A stretch of 64,000 nucleotides of DNA, from assembly GCA_013393545.1 (NCBI GenBank), contig JABXHG010000572.1, positions 1-64,000 of the forward strand, written 5' to 3'. Source of the DNA: Alteromonadaceae bacterium. GTDB lineage: Bacteria; Pseudomonadota; Gammaproteobacteria; Pseudomonadales; Oleiphilaceae. The translations under genes were made by a program, and so were the position numbers. Under the pieces are notes generated by a model, which saw nothing but the letters and a program-made list of their open reading frames with translations, ran no database searches and was not told the DNA's origin. Below, piece after piece: positions 26,648-36,341 of this stretch. The stretch's first letter is position 1; every line of letters begins with the position of its first letter.

Positions 26648-27761
26648 TACGGTACATCAAGTCATCAAGCCCGGCCGTCGCGTGATCCGCAGCTTTGCGG
26701 GCGGCCAGAATGCGGTCGTGGTGGGGGGATTTGCCGCACACCGGGTCGGCGTTGTTGGCATTGCCGGTCAGCAGGTAGGCCTGACACCGGCAACCGCCAA
26801 AGTCCTTGTCTTTTTCATCGCAGGAACGACAGGGTTCGGGCATCCAGGCATCACCCCGGTAGTGATTGAAACCGGGGCTTTCGTACCAGATGTCTTTCAG
26901 GCTCATGTCCCGCACGTTGGGAAATTCGATGGGCAGCAATCGAGCGCTGTGGCAAGGTAGGGCCGTGCCGTCCGGTGCCACGGTCAGGAAAAGACTGCCC
27001 CAGCCATTCATGCAGGCCTTCGGGCGTTCCTCGTAATAATCAGGAGTGACGAAGATCAGCTTCATGGGATGGCCGTCAGCCTGCAGCCGGGCACGGTATT
27101 CGTTCACCTCGGCCTCGGCTTTCTCCAGCTGCGCCCTGGACGGCATCAGCCCTTCACGGTTTTCAAAGGCCCAGCCGTAATACTGACAGGTGGCCAGCTC
27201 CACGTAATCGGCGCCCAGGCGCTCGCACAGGCTCATGATATCCACCATTTGGTGGATGTTGTGCCGATGAATTACAAAGTTCAGCACCATTGGATAGCCG
27301 GCGGCCTTCACGGCCTGTGACATCCTCAGCTTCTGCTCGAACGCTTTGCGCGAGCCTGCCACGGCGTTGTTCAGCTCCGAGTCGGAGGCCTGAAAACTCA
27401 CCTGAATGTGATCCAGCCCGGCCTCGGCGAAAGCGTCGACTTTTGCTTCCGTCAGCCCCAGCCCCGAAGTAATCAGGTTGGTGTAGTAGCCCAGCTTGCG
27501 GGCCTCGGCAATCAGTTCGGGCAAATCCTGGCGTACCAGCGGCTCGCCTCCGGAAAAGCCCAGCTGTGCCGCACCCAACTCCCGACCCTGGCGCAATACA
27601 TCGATCCACTGCTCGGTGCTGAGTTCCTGTTTGGTCTGTTCGAAATCCAGCGGGTTGGAACAGTAGGGACACTGCAGGGGGCAGCGATAGGTCAGCTCCG
27701 CCAGCAGCCACAGGGGTGGGCCCACATTGGGCGAGGAAGCAGCCAGTGCACTCATAACCAT
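26613..27761 (-). CDS. pqqE: PqqA peptide cyclase PqqE
   Basis: Radical SAM/SPASM enzyme that links Glu and Tyr side chains in PqqA, the first step of PQQ synthesis. The SAM cluster cysteines are C27, C31 and C34 ([12 protein letters not shown]), with [10 protein letters not shown] for SAM. The C-terminal SPASM region has several auxiliary-cluster cysteines, including [21 protein letters not shown]. Length 382 is normal. It overlaps pqqD by 10 bp; a second ATG at 27755 would give a classical 4-bp overlap instead. Confidence 0.97.
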   Translation of the reverse strand: MVMSALAASSPNVGPPLWLLAELTYRCPLQCPYCSNPLDFEQTKQELSTEQWIDVLRQGRELGAAQLGFSGGEPLVRQDLPELIAEARKLGYYTNLITSGLGLTEAKVDAFAEAGLDHIQVSFQASDSELNNAVAGSRKAFEQKLRMSQAVKAAGYPMVLNFVIHRHNIHQMVDIMSLCERLGADYVELATCQYYGWAFENREGLMPSRAQLEKAEAEVNEYRARLQADGHPMKLIFVTPDYYEERPKACMNGWGSLFLTVAPDGTALPCHSARLLPIEFPNVRDMSLKDIWYESPGFNHYRGDAWMPEPCRSCDEKDKDFGGCRCQAYLLTGNANNADPVCGKSPHHDRILAARKAADHATAGLDDLMYRNAGNSRLFFRS

Positions 27762-28021
27762 TCAATCCACAGTTGTTGCTCGGCGTCGTCCAGAAACGCG
27801 CGCACGTCCGGCCCCAGCTCGCCGGCGTCCGGAAATTCGGCCTCCAGCGCGGCGACAATGGCCGCCACATCGCGCTGGCCGTCCACCTGATTGAGGATCG
27901 CGCCCGCGCTCCCGTTCAGCCGAACCATCCCCTCGGGATAAAGCAGTACATAGCAATCCTGAGCCGGTTCCCACTGGAACCGGAAGCCTCGGCGTAATCG
28001 GGGCACTTGCGTCATGGTCAT
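27752..28021 (-). CDS. pqqD: PqqA-binding chaperone PqqD
   Basis: An 89-residue peptide chaperone of the RRE (winged-helix-like) fold that presents PqqA to PqqE. Typical features are the basic start [20 protein letters not shown], the segment [20 protein letters not shown] and an acidic C-terminal helix. It lies 5 bp after pqqC and overlaps pqqE. Confidence 0.95.
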   Translation of the reverse strand: MTMTQVPRLRRGFRFQWEPAQDCYVLLYPEGMVRLNGSAGAILNQVDGQRDVAAIVAALEAEFPDAGELGPDVRAFLDDAEQQLWIEWL

Positions 28022-28026
28022 CTCCG

Positions 28027-28782
28027 TTACAGCCCCCGGTGCCAGATCTGTGCGTCGGTCACCGTGTGGTAGGGCGGGGTCTGGTGACTGTAAGCCATGG
28101 TCATGGCGTCCAGCAACGTCCAGAGAATATCCAGTTTGAACTGCAGGATGTCCAGCGCCCGGGCCTGATCGTCGGCGGTCACGAAATGATCCAGCGTGAT
28201 GCTCAGGCCATGTTCCACGTCGCGGCGGGCTTCGGACAGGCGTTTACGGAAGTAGCTGTAGCCCGCCTCGTCAATCCAGGGGTAATGATCTGGCCAGCTG
28301 TCCAGGCGTGACTGGTGAATTTCCGGCGCGAACAGCTCGGTCAGCGACGAACAAGCCGCTTCCTGCCAGGTCGCCCGGCGGGCAAAGTTCACGTAGGCAT
28401 CGACCGCAAACCGCACCCCCGGCAGCACGTGACGCTGATCGATCACCTCTTCGCGAGTCAGGCCCACGGCTTCGGCCAGGCACAACCAGGCCTCGATACC
28501 ACCCACGTCCCCTTCGTGGCCGTCGTGGTCCAGAATCCGCTGCAGCCAGGTGCGGCGCACGGCGGCGTCCGGACAGTTGGCCATGATCGCCGCGTCTTTC
28601 TGGGGAATCTTGATCTGGTAGTAATAACGATTGGCTACCCAGCCCCGGATCTGTTCCGGGGTGCACTGGCCGCTGTACATGGCCCGATGATACGGGTGGT
28701 GAATGTGGTAATACTGGCCCTTGTCGCGCAGCGCTTGCTCGAAGTCCTGGCGATTCATGGCGGGTCTGGCAATGGCGTTCAT
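28027..28782 (-). CDS. pqqC: Pyrroloquinoline-quinone synthase PqqC
   Basis: A 251-residue cofactorless oxidase performing the last ring closure and oxidation to PQQ. Family segments include [52 protein letters not shown] and [20 protein letters not shown], containing the active-site His, Tyr and Arg residues. I set the start at ATG 28782, which overlaps the pqqB stop by 4 bp (ATGA). A much longer in-frame extension exists upstream but overlaps pqqB and has unrelated composition. Confidence 0.97.
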   Translation of the reverse strand: MNAIARPAMNRQDFEQALRDKGQYYHIHHPYHRAMYSGQCTPEQIRGWVANRYYYQIKIPQKDAAIMANCPDAAVRRTWLQRILDHDGHEGDVGGIEAWLCLAEAVGLTREEVIDQRHVLPGVRFAVDAYVNFARRATWQEAACSSLTELFAPEIHQSRLDSWPDHYPWIDEAGYSYFRKRLSEARRDVEHGLSITLDHFVTADDQARALDILQFKLDILWTLLDAMTMAYSHQTPPYHTVTDAQIWHRGL

Positions 28783-29708
28783 GAGGCTTCCCCCAAATCG
28801 ATGTGCATTCCATCCCAGGACACTTCTATGCCGTGCTCGCTCAGCTCGGCCCGCTCCGCGGAGTCTTCGTCCAGGATCGGATTGGTGTTGTTGATGTGAA
28901 TCAGAATCTTGTGGGCGGCTGGCATGGTGTCCAGCAACTCGATCATGCCCTCCGGGCCGCTCTGGGCCAGATGCCCCATGGCCTGGCCCGTCTTGGTGCC
29001 CACTTCCTGACGAATCATCTCGTCGTCGTGCCAGACGGTGCCATCTACCAGCAGAACGTCGGCTTTGCGCATCCACTGGCGAATCCGCTCGTCCGGCTGC
29101 CCCAGACCCGGTGCGTAAAGCACGGTGGTGCCGGTCCGGGTGTCGCGGATAAACAGGCCGATGTTGTCGCCCGGATGGGGATTATCCCGGCGCGGTGAAT
29201 ACGGCGGCGCGTTGCTGAGCAGCGGAATGGCCGTCAGTTGGATGGACGGCGCACAGGGAATGCTGAACTCTAGCTGCTCACTGGCCTCGATTTCCTGCCA
29301 GTTCAGGCCGCCGTTCCAGTGCTTGAGCATATTGAACAGCGGAAAACCCGAGCTCAGGTCGTCGTGCACCTGCCGGGTGCACCAGACGTCCAGCGGCAAC
29401 CCCTCTCGCAGTGACAGCAAGCCGGTGGTGTGATCCACCTGGCTGTCCATCAGCACGATGGCGTTGATGCCAGTATCGCGCAGGGCTCGGGCCGGCTGCA
29501 TGGCCGGAAACGCCGCCAGTTGGGCACGAATGTCAGGGGAGGCGTTGAACAGAATCCAGCGTTCACCGTCTTCGCTGATGGCGATGGAGGATTGGGTTCG
29601 GGCTTCGGCGTTGATCGTGCCATTTCGGTAGCCGGAACAGTTGTGGCAGTTACAGTTCCACTGGGGGAACCCTCCGCCGGCGGCGGAGCCAAGGATATGA
29701 ATCTGCAT
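28779..29708 (-). CDS. pqqB: PqqB, metallo-beta-lactamase-fold hydroxylase
   Basis: A 309-residue metal enzyme that hydroxylates the Tyr moiety of the cyclised peptide in PQQ synthesis. The start [19 protein letters not shown] and NCSGYRNG are family hallmarks; metal-site segments include [15 protein letters not shown] use ATG 29708 with GGGTG before it; a GTG three codons upstream (29717) is the alternative. It lies 53 bp after pqqA. Confidence 0.95.
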   Translation of the reverse strand: MQIHILGSAAGGGFPQWNCNCHNCSGYRNGTINAEARTQSSIAISEDGERWILFNASPDIRAQLAAFPAMQPARALRDTGINAIVLMDSQVDHTTGLLSLREGLPLDVWCTRQVHDDLSSGFPLFNMLKHWNGGLNWQEIEASEQLEFSIPCAPSIQLTAIPLLSNAPPYSPRRDNPHPGDNIGLFIRDTRTGTTVLYAPGLGQPDERIRQWMRKADVLLVDGTVWHDDEMIRQEVGTKTGQAMGHLAQSGPEGMIELLDTMPAAHKILIHINNTNPILDEDSAERAELSEHGIEVSWDGMHIDLGEAS

Positions 29709-29761
29709 GGGAAGCACCCTGAGAGGAGGCGGCCAGCGCCGTGGCGCTGGCCGGTCTGGCC

Positions 29762-29833
29762 TCAGCGATTGGCGAAGTACATGGTGACTTCAAAACCGAT
29801 TCGCAGGTCTTCGTAGGCGGGTTTGGTCCACAT
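29762..29833 (-). CDS. pqqA: PQQ precursor peptide PqqA
   Basis: A 23-residue peptide beginning [10 protein letters not shown] and ending [10 protein letters not shown]. Its conserved Glu and Tyr (E-x3-Y in EVTMY) are the atoms source of PQQ; PqqE crosslinks them. The ATG has AGAGGTGAG at ideal spacing. It is the first gene of pqqABCDEH. Two dyad sites lie about 100-135 bp upstream in the shared intergenic region with the divergent NosR-like gene. Confidence 0.97.
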   Translation of the reverse strand: MWTKPAYEDLRIGFEVTMYFANR

Positions 29834-29931
29834 AATGCTCACCTCTTGTCATGATTATTAGCGCATTGGTGTCAGTGCCGGTCTACCGGCCCTACAACTT
29901 CATCCTAGCGACAGAGTTTCAGCCCCAATAT

Positions 29932-29968
29932 GGTACTTTGGGACCGTTTTCCGCCCGCACAAAGTACC
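29932..29968. promoter_or_regulatory. Two 14-bp dyads between pqqA and the NosR-like gene
   Basis: Sites GGTAC-TTTG-GGACC (29932-29945) and, on the minus strand, GGTAC-TTTG-TGCGG (29955-29968) face each other with centres 23 bp apart, forming a larger inverted pair GGTACTTTG...CAAAGTACC. The same core appears upstream of pedF/pedE, pedS2/pedA1, the NitT-type operon and the FIST gene. A LuxR-type regulator such as PedR1 or PedR2 is the inferred binder. Confidence 0.55.
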
Positions 29969-30055
29969 GTCATCCTGCCTCCGAGGTTGAATTGAGACTC
30001 CCCCGTAACCGCTTAGCATTGGATAAGCAAAATAATAATTGGAGGGGGTTTGGTA

Positions 30056-32164
30056 ATGAACGGATGGATTATCCGGGGGTTGCTTTTGCTGCTGGTATTG
30101 CCAGCGCTGGCAAGGGCGGAGCTGACCGACGACAAACGCGAACTTATTCAACGACTGTTCCCTTCCGCAACCGTGATTGGCGACAAACTGGACGATGTGC
30201 CCGTCTACCCCGTGTTTCAGCTCCAGGACTTGCTCGGCTATGCCTATAACAGCACCGATCTAAGCCCGCTTCAGGGCTTTGCCGGTAAACCCATTGAGAT
30301 GATGATCGGGCTGGACGTGAAAGGCCGGTTCACCGGCGTCGAAGTTCTCAATCATCACGAGCCGGTGTTTCTGCATGGTCTGGGCGAGGGGCCCATGTTT
30401 GAATTCATTGACCAGTACATCGGGCGCTCTTTGGGCGATCAGATCATCGTCCAGGCTTCCAGTTCCGGGAAGTCCGGCCAGAGCGCCGACGGTAAAACCG
30501 TCTATTTCGACGGCGTCAGCAAGGCCACCGTCTCGGTATTGATCATCAACGACACCATCCTCTCCTCGGCCTTGATGGTGGCCCGTAAAAAACTTGAAGG
30601 TTTTGCCCAGGCCGCGCCCACCCGTGCCCGCCCCGACTTTTACGAGCCGCTGACCTGGGCCGAACTGATTGAGCGGGGCTACGTGCAAAAAGCGACGGTC
30701 TCGGCCAAACAGGTGGCCGATGCTCTGGGGCGTCCGCTGTCGGATTATCCGGAGGATCTAACTCCGGGCCCGGGGCAGCAATTTTCGGAGCTTTACTTCG
30801 CCTATATGAATGCTCCCATGGTTGGGCGAAACCTGCTGGGGGATGAAGCCTATCGGGCGTTTCAGGCGCGTCTGGATGACCGGGGCAAGGTGATGATGGT
30901 GCTCTCCAGGGGCACGTACCCCCACACCAGCGAAGCGTTTGTGCCCGGCAGCACTCCGTCCCGCATTGGTCTTGATCAGGGGCCCCTGGCCATCGAGATG
31001 CGAGACCTGAACTGGCTGTCGCCGGAGCAAACTTTCGCCGCCGCAGGCATGCCCACGATGGATGCCGTCAATTTGTTCCGGGTGGGCGGCAACGCCGGAT
31101 TCAACCCCGGCGCAGAGGCCACCTTCAACCTCTCGGTTAGCGCGCCACTGAACCACCTGGTAACGGACAGCGCCCGCTTTTCGCTGCCGGTGCAGTTCTC
31201 TGGTGAGCTGTTCGAGACGGTGGACACTGGCCCCACGCAAACCCGCGAGCCGGTCTGGGTCGGCTTATGGAAAGAACGCTGGTTGCAGATTTCGCTGCTG
31301 ATCGCCGCATTAACCGTATTAACGGTGTTCTTTGCCCGGCAGAAAACCCTGACCCGGCATCCCAAATGGGTGCACCGGTTCCGCTGGGCCTTTTTGTTCT
31401 TCACCCTGTTCTTCATTGGCTTCTACGCCCAGGGCCAGTTGTCGGTGGTGAACATTTACACCCTGTTTCTGGCCATCTGGGACGGCTTTTCGCTGAACGT
31501 CTTCCTGCTGGACCCCATCATTTTCATTCTTTGGAGCTACACCTTTGTCACGCTCTTTATCTGGGGCCGGGGCGTGTTCTGCGGCTGGCTTTGCCCGTTT
31601 GGCGCGCTTCAGGAAATGGCCGCATGGCTGGGAGAGAAACTGAAGTTTCGCCAGATCCGGGTGCCTGAACGTTGGCACCGGCGCCTGATTCTTCTGAAAT
31701 ACCCGATCCTGCTGGTGCTGGTAGGAACGGCTTTTTATTCCCTGTCGCTGGCGGAGAAACTGGTGGAAGTAGAGCCGTTCAAGACCAGCATCACCCTCTA
31801 TTTCTGGCGCTACTGGCCGTTTGTGGCCTATGCCGTAGGCCTGCTGGTAATCGGCATGTTCGTTCACAAGTTCTATTGCCGATACCTGTGCCCGTTGGGC
31901 GCAGGTCTGGCGGTGCTGGGCCGGTTCCGTCTGTTCAGCTGGCTCAAGCGCATTGAGCGCTGCGGCTCTCCCTGCCAGCACTGCAAGAACGCCTGTGGTA
32001 TTAATGCCATTCGCAAGGACGGACGCATCGATTACGACGAGTGCATTCAGTGCCTGGAGTGCGTGGTGATTCTGCGCGACGACACCCAGTGCGTGGACAG
32101 CATTATCCGCAACAAACAGGCCCGCAAAGACGCCCGGATTCTGGCCACCGACGCGGGCGCCTGA
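30056..32164 (+). CDS. NosR/NirI-like flavin and iron-sulfur membrane protein
   Basis: A 702-residue redox protein. It has a signal/anchor segment (1-22), a periplasmic FMN-binding domain (about 75-190) with the covalent flavin threonine in GVSKATVS, then a long periplasmic region. Five or six membrane segments follow (about 400-600), with two CxxxCP motifs (CGWLCPFGAL, CRYLCPLGAG). The C-terminus has ferredoxin-like cysteines (CGSPCQHCKNAC and CIQCLEC). The layout is that of NosR, but no denitrification gene is nearby. I start at ATG 30056 with GGAGGGGG 7 bp upstream. It is divergent from pqqA and shares its operator region, so a role in electron supply to PQQ synthesis or quinoprotein metabolism is inferred. 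Confidence 0.85.
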   Translation: MNGWIIRGLLLLLVLPALARAELTDDKRELIQRLFPSATVIGDKLDDVPVYPVFQLQDLLGYAYNSTDLSPLQGFAGKPIEMMIGLDVKGRFTGVEVLNHHEPVFLHGLGEGPMFEFIDQYIGRSLGDQIIVQASSSGKSGQSADGKTVYFDGVSKATVSVLIINDTILSSALMVARKKLEGFAQAAPTRARPDFYEPLTWAELIERGYVQKATVSAKQVADALGRPLSDYPEDLTPGPGQQFSELYFAYMNAPMVGRNLLGDEAYRAFQARLDDRGKVMMVLSRGTYPHTSEAFVPGSTPSRIGLDQGPLAIEMRDLNWLSPEQTFAAAGMPTMDAVNLFRVGGNAGFNPGAEATFNLSVSAPLNHLVTDSARFSLPVQFSGELFETVDTGPTQTREPVWVGLWKERWLQISLLIAALTVLTVFFARQKTLTRHPKWVHRFRWAFLFFTLFFIGFYAQGQLSVVNIYTLFLAIWDGFSLNVFLLDPIIFILWSYTFVTLFIWGRGVFCGWLCPFGALQEMAAWLGEKLKFRQIRVPERWHRRLILLKYPILLVLVGTAFYSLSLAEKLVEVEPFKTSITLYFWRYWPFVAYAVGLLVIGMFVHKFYCRYLCPLGAGLAVLGRFRLFSWLKRIERCGSPCQHCKNACGINAIRKDGRIDYDECIQCLECVVILRDDTQCVDSIIRNKQARKDARILATDAGA

Positions 32165-32526
32165 TCCGGCTACCTGCCCCCGGGCCTGGCCCGGGGTACG
32201 GCCGGAGTAAACACGCTTCGCCACAGCCCTTGCTCTCTTCCACACCCTGCCCCTCCCAACGGCTTTCTCCACATCAGTGTCTGGCCCAGCCTTCCGGGCA
32301 TCCCGCAAGCCCCTTCGGCCACACGCCCTGAGAAAGGCGCGGATGGCCACACACGTCGTCACACACCGATGCATACGTTTGAAGCGCCGCAGGCAGGCTC
32401 TGGCCTCGGATACGGGTGCGGATGCGGATGCGGATGCGGAAGACCGACACGAGGCTGCCGCAGAGACAAGGCAGTAAAAGAGGAGCAGGAGTGTCTCGAC
32501 AGCCCGGCACACTGGCGCTCAGGCAC
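32165..32526. other. Non-coding stretch with hexamer repeat
   Basis: No credible gene. A GC-rich hairpin without a T-run (CCCCGGGCC/GGCCCGGGG, about 32177-32196) follows the NosR-like gene. A GGATGC hexamer is repeated four to five times at 32408-32440. The rest shows no motif that I recognise. Confidence 0.6.
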
Positions 32527-32549
32527 AAAAAAAGCCCCTGAAAAGGGGC
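32527..32549 (-). terminator. Terminator of pedI
   Basis: On the minus strand GCCCCT and AGGGGC pair and are followed by seven T residues, about 80 bp after the aldehyde dehydrogenase stop. Confidence 0.8.
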
Positions 32550-32629
32550 CAAAAGGAGAGACAACTTGCGTTATTGAGAAAGCATGAACGGCAGGCATTC
32601 CCTGGCCTGCCGGTGTCGCTGTCTTCTGT

Positions 32630-34150
32630 TTAGAAGAAACCCAGCGGGTTGGCGTCGTAGCTGGTCAGCATGCACTTGGTTTGCTGGTAGTGTTCCAGCG
32701 CCATCTTGTGCGTTTCACGACCAACGCCGGACTTCTTGTAACCGCCAAACGCGGCGTGTGCCGGGTAAGCGTGGTAGCAATTCATCCAGACACGACCAGC
32801 CTGAATGGCGCGGCCCATGCGGTAGGCAACATTGGTATCGCGGGTCCAGACGCCGGCACCCAGACCAAACTCTGTGTCGTTGGCAATTTCCAGCGCTTCT
32901 TCTTCGGTCTTGAAGGTGGTCACACCCACAACCGGTCCGAAGATTTCTTCCTGGAAGACGCGCATTTTGTTGTCGCCTTTGAACAGCGTTGGCTGGATGT
33001 AATAGCCGTTGCTGAATTCGTTATCCAGGTGCTCGCGGTCACCGCCGGTCAGCACTTCCGCGCCTTCCTGCTTGCCGATCTCCATGTACGACAGGATCTT
33101 GTCGAACTGTTCCTGGGAAGCCTGGGCACCTACTTGCACTTCGGTGTCCAGCGGGTTGCCACGCTTGATGGACTTGGTGCGTTCAATGACCTTCTGCATG
33201 AACTCTTCATACATGTCTTCCTGAACCACGGCCCGTGATGGACAGGTACAGACTTCGCCCTGGTTGAAGAACGCCAGAACCAGCCCTTCAACGGCTTTGT
33301 CGATGAACTCGGGTTCGGCCTGCATTACGTCGGAGAAGTAGATGTTCGGCGATTTGCCACCAAGTTCCACAGTCGAGGGAATGATATTCTCGGCAGCACA
33401 CTTGAGGATGTGGGAGCCAACAGGCGTGGAGCCGGTAAAGGCAATCTTGGCAATGCGCGTGCTGGTGGCCAGGGCCTGGCCGGCTTCAATGCCGTAACCG
33501 TTGACGATGTTGATAACGCCCGGTGGCAGCAAGTCGCCGATCAGTTCCATCAACACCAGAATGCTGGCAGGGGTCTGTTCCGCCGGTTTGAGCACGGTGC
33601 AGTTGCCGGCCGCAAGGCACGGGCCCAGCTTCCAGGCCGCCATCAGCAGCGGGAAGTTCCAGGGAATAATCTGCCCCACCACGCCCAGCGGTTCGTGGAA
33701 ATGATAGGCCACGGTGTTGTGGTCAATCTCGCCCATATGACCTTCCTGGGCACGCAGACAGCCGGCAAAGTAACGGAAGTGGTCCGCTGCCAGGGGGATG
33801 TCGGCGTTCAGGGTTTCACGAACGGCCTTGCCGTTGTCCCAGGTCTCGGCAACCGCGATTTTCTCGAGATTGGCTTCGATCCGGTCGGCAATTTTCAGCA
33901 GGATATTGGAGCGCTCGGTGGGAGAAGTCTTGCCCCAGGCGGGAGCCGCCTTGTGCGCCGCGTCCAGCGCCAACTCAATGTCTTCGGCGGTGGAGCGCGG
34001 AATTTCGCAGAACGCTTCGCCCGTTACCGGCGTGATGTTTTCGAAGTACTGGCCTTTGACGGGCTCAACCCACTCACCACCGATGTAGTTCTGGTAGCGG
34101 GATTTGAAAGAAACGACAGAACCCTCTGTTCCAGGTTGTGCGTAGATCAT
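32630..34150 (-). CDS. pedI: NAD-dependent aldehyde dehydrogenase PedI/ExaC
   Basis: A 506-residue cytoplasmic aldehyde dehydrogenase, the same length as Pseudomonas ExaC. It oxidises acetaldehyde and other aldehydes from the quinoprotein step. The catalytic Glu lies in VELGGKSPN and the nucleophile Cys in [27 protein letters not shown] and [12 protein letters not shown] form the NAD site. I start at ATG 34150 (AGAGGTCG upstream); ATG 34180 would add ten residues. It is downstream of pedH on the same strand but each has its own terminator. Confidence 0.93.
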   Translation of the reverse strand: MIYAQPGTEGSVVSFKSRYQNYIGGEWVEPVKGQYFENITPVTGEAFCEIPRSTAEDIELALDAAHKAAPAWGKTSPTERSNILLKIADRIEANLEKIAVAETWDNGKAVRETLNADIPLAADHFRYFAGCLRAQEGHMGEIDHNTVAYHFHEPLGVVGQIIPWNFPLLMAAWKLGPCLAAGNCTVLKPAEQTPASILVLMELIGDLLPPGVINIVNGYGIEAGQALATSTRIAKIAFTGSTPVGSHILKCAAENIIPSTVELGGKSPNIYFSDVMQAEPEFIDKAVEGLVLAFFNQGEVCTCPSRAVVQEDMYEEFMQKVIERTKSIKRGNPLDTEVQVGAQASQEQFDKILSYMEIGKQEGAEVLTGGDREHLDNEFSNGYYIQPTLFKGDNKMRVFQEEIFGPVVGVTTFKTEEEALEIANDTEFGLGAGVWTRDTNVAYRMGRAIQAGRVWMNCYHAYPAHAAFGGYKKSGVGRETHKMALEHYQQTKCMLTSYDANPLGFF

Positions 34151-34326
34151 GGTATCGACCTCTTGTTTTGTTGTTCGCATGGCAACGCGGCCTTTCGCGT
34201 TTACACGTCCAATTTAGACTGGGTGCCAGAGTGGGTGAATGACCCGATGGGGCCGAAAAACTCGTTCATTAGTAGTAGATTTTGAGGTGAGCGGTCAGAG
34301 GGCGTGCGGCACCCGGGTTATGCGAA

Positions 34327-34358
34327 GAAAAAAAAGGGGGCTGCCCGAAGGCAGCCCC
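34327..34358 (-). terminator. Terminator of pedH
   Basis: On the minus strand GGGGCTGCC-TTCG-GGCAGCCCC is followed by eight T residues. The stable UUCG-type loop lies 33 bp after the pedH stop. Confidence 0.9.
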
Positions 34359-34390
34359 AAACAGCCCAACAGTGAGCTCGGCAGTAATCT

Positions 34391-36166
34391 TTAGTTCGCG
34401 GCGACACGATCCTTGGGCAATTTGAACGTCCAGACCATGCCGCCCTGATTGAAGTGTTTGACAACCTTGGCGACTTCGCCGCCCCACAGCGGTACGGCAC
34501 CGCCCCAACCAGAAGACACGGACACGTACTGCTCACCATCCATGGTCCAGGTCACCGGGGTACCCACCACACCGGAACCGGTATTAAAGCGATACAGTTC
34601 TTCACCGGTTTTGGCGTCGAACGCCTTCAGGTAGCCTTCCGGCGTACCGGTGAACACCAGGTTGCCGGCGGTCGTCATCACGCCACCCCAAAGCGGTGCC
34701 GTGTTCTCATAACGCCACACTTCTTCGCCGGTTTTCGGGTCTATAGCCCGGAGAACGCCGATATAATCCTCATTGGCAGGCTTGATGGTGAATCCAGCCC
34801 CCAGAAACGCCGCCCCTTTCTTATAGGAAACCGGCTCGTTCCAGATATCCATGAACCATTCGTTGGACGGCACATAGAACAGTTCGGTGTCCTGGCTATA
34901 CGCCATCGGCATCCAGTTCTTGCCACCCAGGAAGGCAGGCTGTGCCACGACCGTTTCGCCCTTGCCGCCTTCCATCTCGGCTGGATTGCCGGGACGACCT
35001 CCCTCGGCAAAGATCGGGCGACCGCTATCAGGGTCCAGACCTTCGGCCCAGGTGATCTTGTCAACGAACGGAAAGCCCCGGATAAAGTCGCCGTTCTCGC
35101 GGTTCAAAACGTAGAAGAAGCCGTTACGGTCGGCGGTGGCGGCGGCCTTGACGGTTTTGCCGTCTTCCTCGTAATCGAAGGAGATCAGCTCGTTAACGCC
35201 ATCGTAATCCCAGCCATCGTGCGGAGTGGTCTGGAAGTGCCACTTGATGCTGCCGTCGTCCGGGTCAATGGCCAAGCGAGAAGATGAGAAGAGGTTGTCG
35301 CCCGGGCGAAGGTGGGAGTTCCAGGGGGACGGGTTACTGGTGCCGAAAAACAGGGAATCGGTGTCCGGATCGTAGGTGCCGCCCAGCCAGGGGGCCGCGC
35401 CGCCGTTTTTCCACATGTCGCCAGGCCAGGTCTGGCCGGCCTTGCCACCTGAAATGCCATTCTCGACTTTCTTGCCGTCTTTGTAGACGTACCCCATGTG
35501 GCCTTCCACCGTCGGGCGGGTCCAGACGATGTCGCCGGTGTCCGCGTCATAGGCTTCAACCTTGCCGACAATACCAAACTCACCACCGGAGACGCCCGTG
35601 ATGACCTTGCCCTTGACCACGATCGGAGCGGCGGTGATCGCATAACCGGCCTGGTAATCGGCCACCCGCTTGATCCACATCGGCTTGCCGGTGTCTTTGT
35701 TTAGGGCGACCAGCTTGGCATCCAGAGTGCCGAAAATCACCTTGTCGCCGTACAGGGCCACCCCCCGGTTGACCACGTCACAACAGGGCATGATGCCGTC
35801 CGGCAGGCGGGCGTTGTACTGCCACAGCTCTTCACCGGTTTTGGCGTCGATGGCGTAAACGCGCGAGTAGGACGCGGAGACATACATGACTCCATCCTTG
35901 ATCAGCGGCTGGGATTCCTGGCCGCGCATTTTCTCGTTACCGAACGAAAAGCCCCAGACCGGCTGCAGGTGCTGGACGTTGTCGGTGTTCAGATCCTCAA
36001 GCGGGCTGAAACGCTGGCCCTGGGTACCCATGCCGTAGCTGACGATGTCTTCCGGCGTGTTCTGGTCGTTCATGATGTCTTGGTCGGTTACCGCATGGGC
36101 ACTGGTGGAAACAGCCAGTGCCAGCGCGCTGGCGGCAATGCCAAGCCCGAACTTATTGGTTTTCAT
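34391..36166 (-). CDS. pedH: PQQ alcohol dehydrogenase PedH, lanthanide type
   Basis: A 591-residue periplasmic quinoprotein: signal peptide (1-25) and eight-bladed propeller with W-docking repeats. The adjacent disulfide cysteines are C128-C129 (PCCDVV). Metal and PQQ ligands include E196 (GGEFG), N278 (TSNPSPWN) and catalytic D320. Two residues later stands D322 (WDYDGVNE). This extra Asp is the established signature of lanthanide-dependent enzymes (XoxF, PedH). It therefore probably uses La/Ce-group ions to oxidise ethanol and other alcohols and aldehydes, passing electrons to cytochrome PedF. Confidence 0.93.
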   Translation of the reverse strand: MKTNKFGLGIAASALALAVSTSAHAVTDQDIMNDQNTPEDIVSYGMGTQGQRFSPLEDLNTDNVQHLQPVWGFSFGNEKMRGQESQPLIKDGVMYVSASYSRVYAIDAKTGEELWQYNARLPDGIMPCCDVVNRGVALYGDKVIFGTLDAKLVALNKDTGKPMWIKRVADYQAGYAITAAPIVVKGKVITGVSGGEFGIVGKVEAYDADTGDIVWTRPTVEGHMGYVYKDGKKVENGISGGKAGQTWPGDMWKNGGAAPWLGGTYDPDTDSLFFGTSNPSPWNSHLRPGDNLFSSSRLAIDPDDGSIKWHFQTTPHDGWDYDGVNELISFDYEEDGKTVKAAATADRNGFFYVLNRENGDFIRGFPFVDKITWAEGLDPDSGRPIFAEGGRPGNPAEMEGGKGETVVAQPAFLGGKNWMPMAYSQDTELFYVPSNEWFMDIWNEPVSYKKGAAFLGAGFTIKPANEDYIGVLRAIDPKTGEEVWRYENTAPLWGGVMTTAGNLVFTGTPEGYLKAFDAKTGEELYRFNTGSGVVGTPVTWTMDGEQYVSVSSGWGGAVPLWGGEVAKVVKHFNQGGMVWTFKLPKDRVAAN

Positions 36167-36341
36167 GGTGCGCTCTCCAGTTCTCTTGTTTTAAGCGTCT
36201 CGGCGGATCGGGAAAACTTCCCGGTTCCGTTACGATTCTTCGCTTTGGGGTCTGAACCAACAATTACTCGCCCGAACAGGTTTTCTCATCACTTGGTCGT
36301 ACTACCTGCCCGCTGCCCCACCCAGGGTGGCGGGCAAGGCC

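Noticed and set aside
25817..26869. A 350-codon plus-strand frame antisense to pqqH and pqqE
   Set aside because: Covers two well-supported genes on the other strand and resembles no protein family.
28027..29076. A 100-residue N-terminal extension of PqqC
   Set aside because: It overlaps pqqB in another frame, has shadow-like composition, and PqqC homology starts at the ATG at 28782, which overlaps the pqqB stop.
30056..32164. Evidence for denitrification from the NosR-like protein
   Set aside because: No nosZ, nosDFY, nir or nor gene is in the window; the neighbours are PQQ genes, so nitrous-oxide metabolism is not supported.
32408..32440. GGATGC hexamer repeats as a CRISPR-like or coding repeat
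   Set aside because: Repeat unit is too short, has no spacers, and no frame through it looks like a protein.
31319..32512. A 397-codon minus-strand frame over the NosR-like gene and the following gap
   Set aside because: Low-complexity Ala/Arg/Gln-rich product and no ribosome site; the plus-strand gene has clear motifs.
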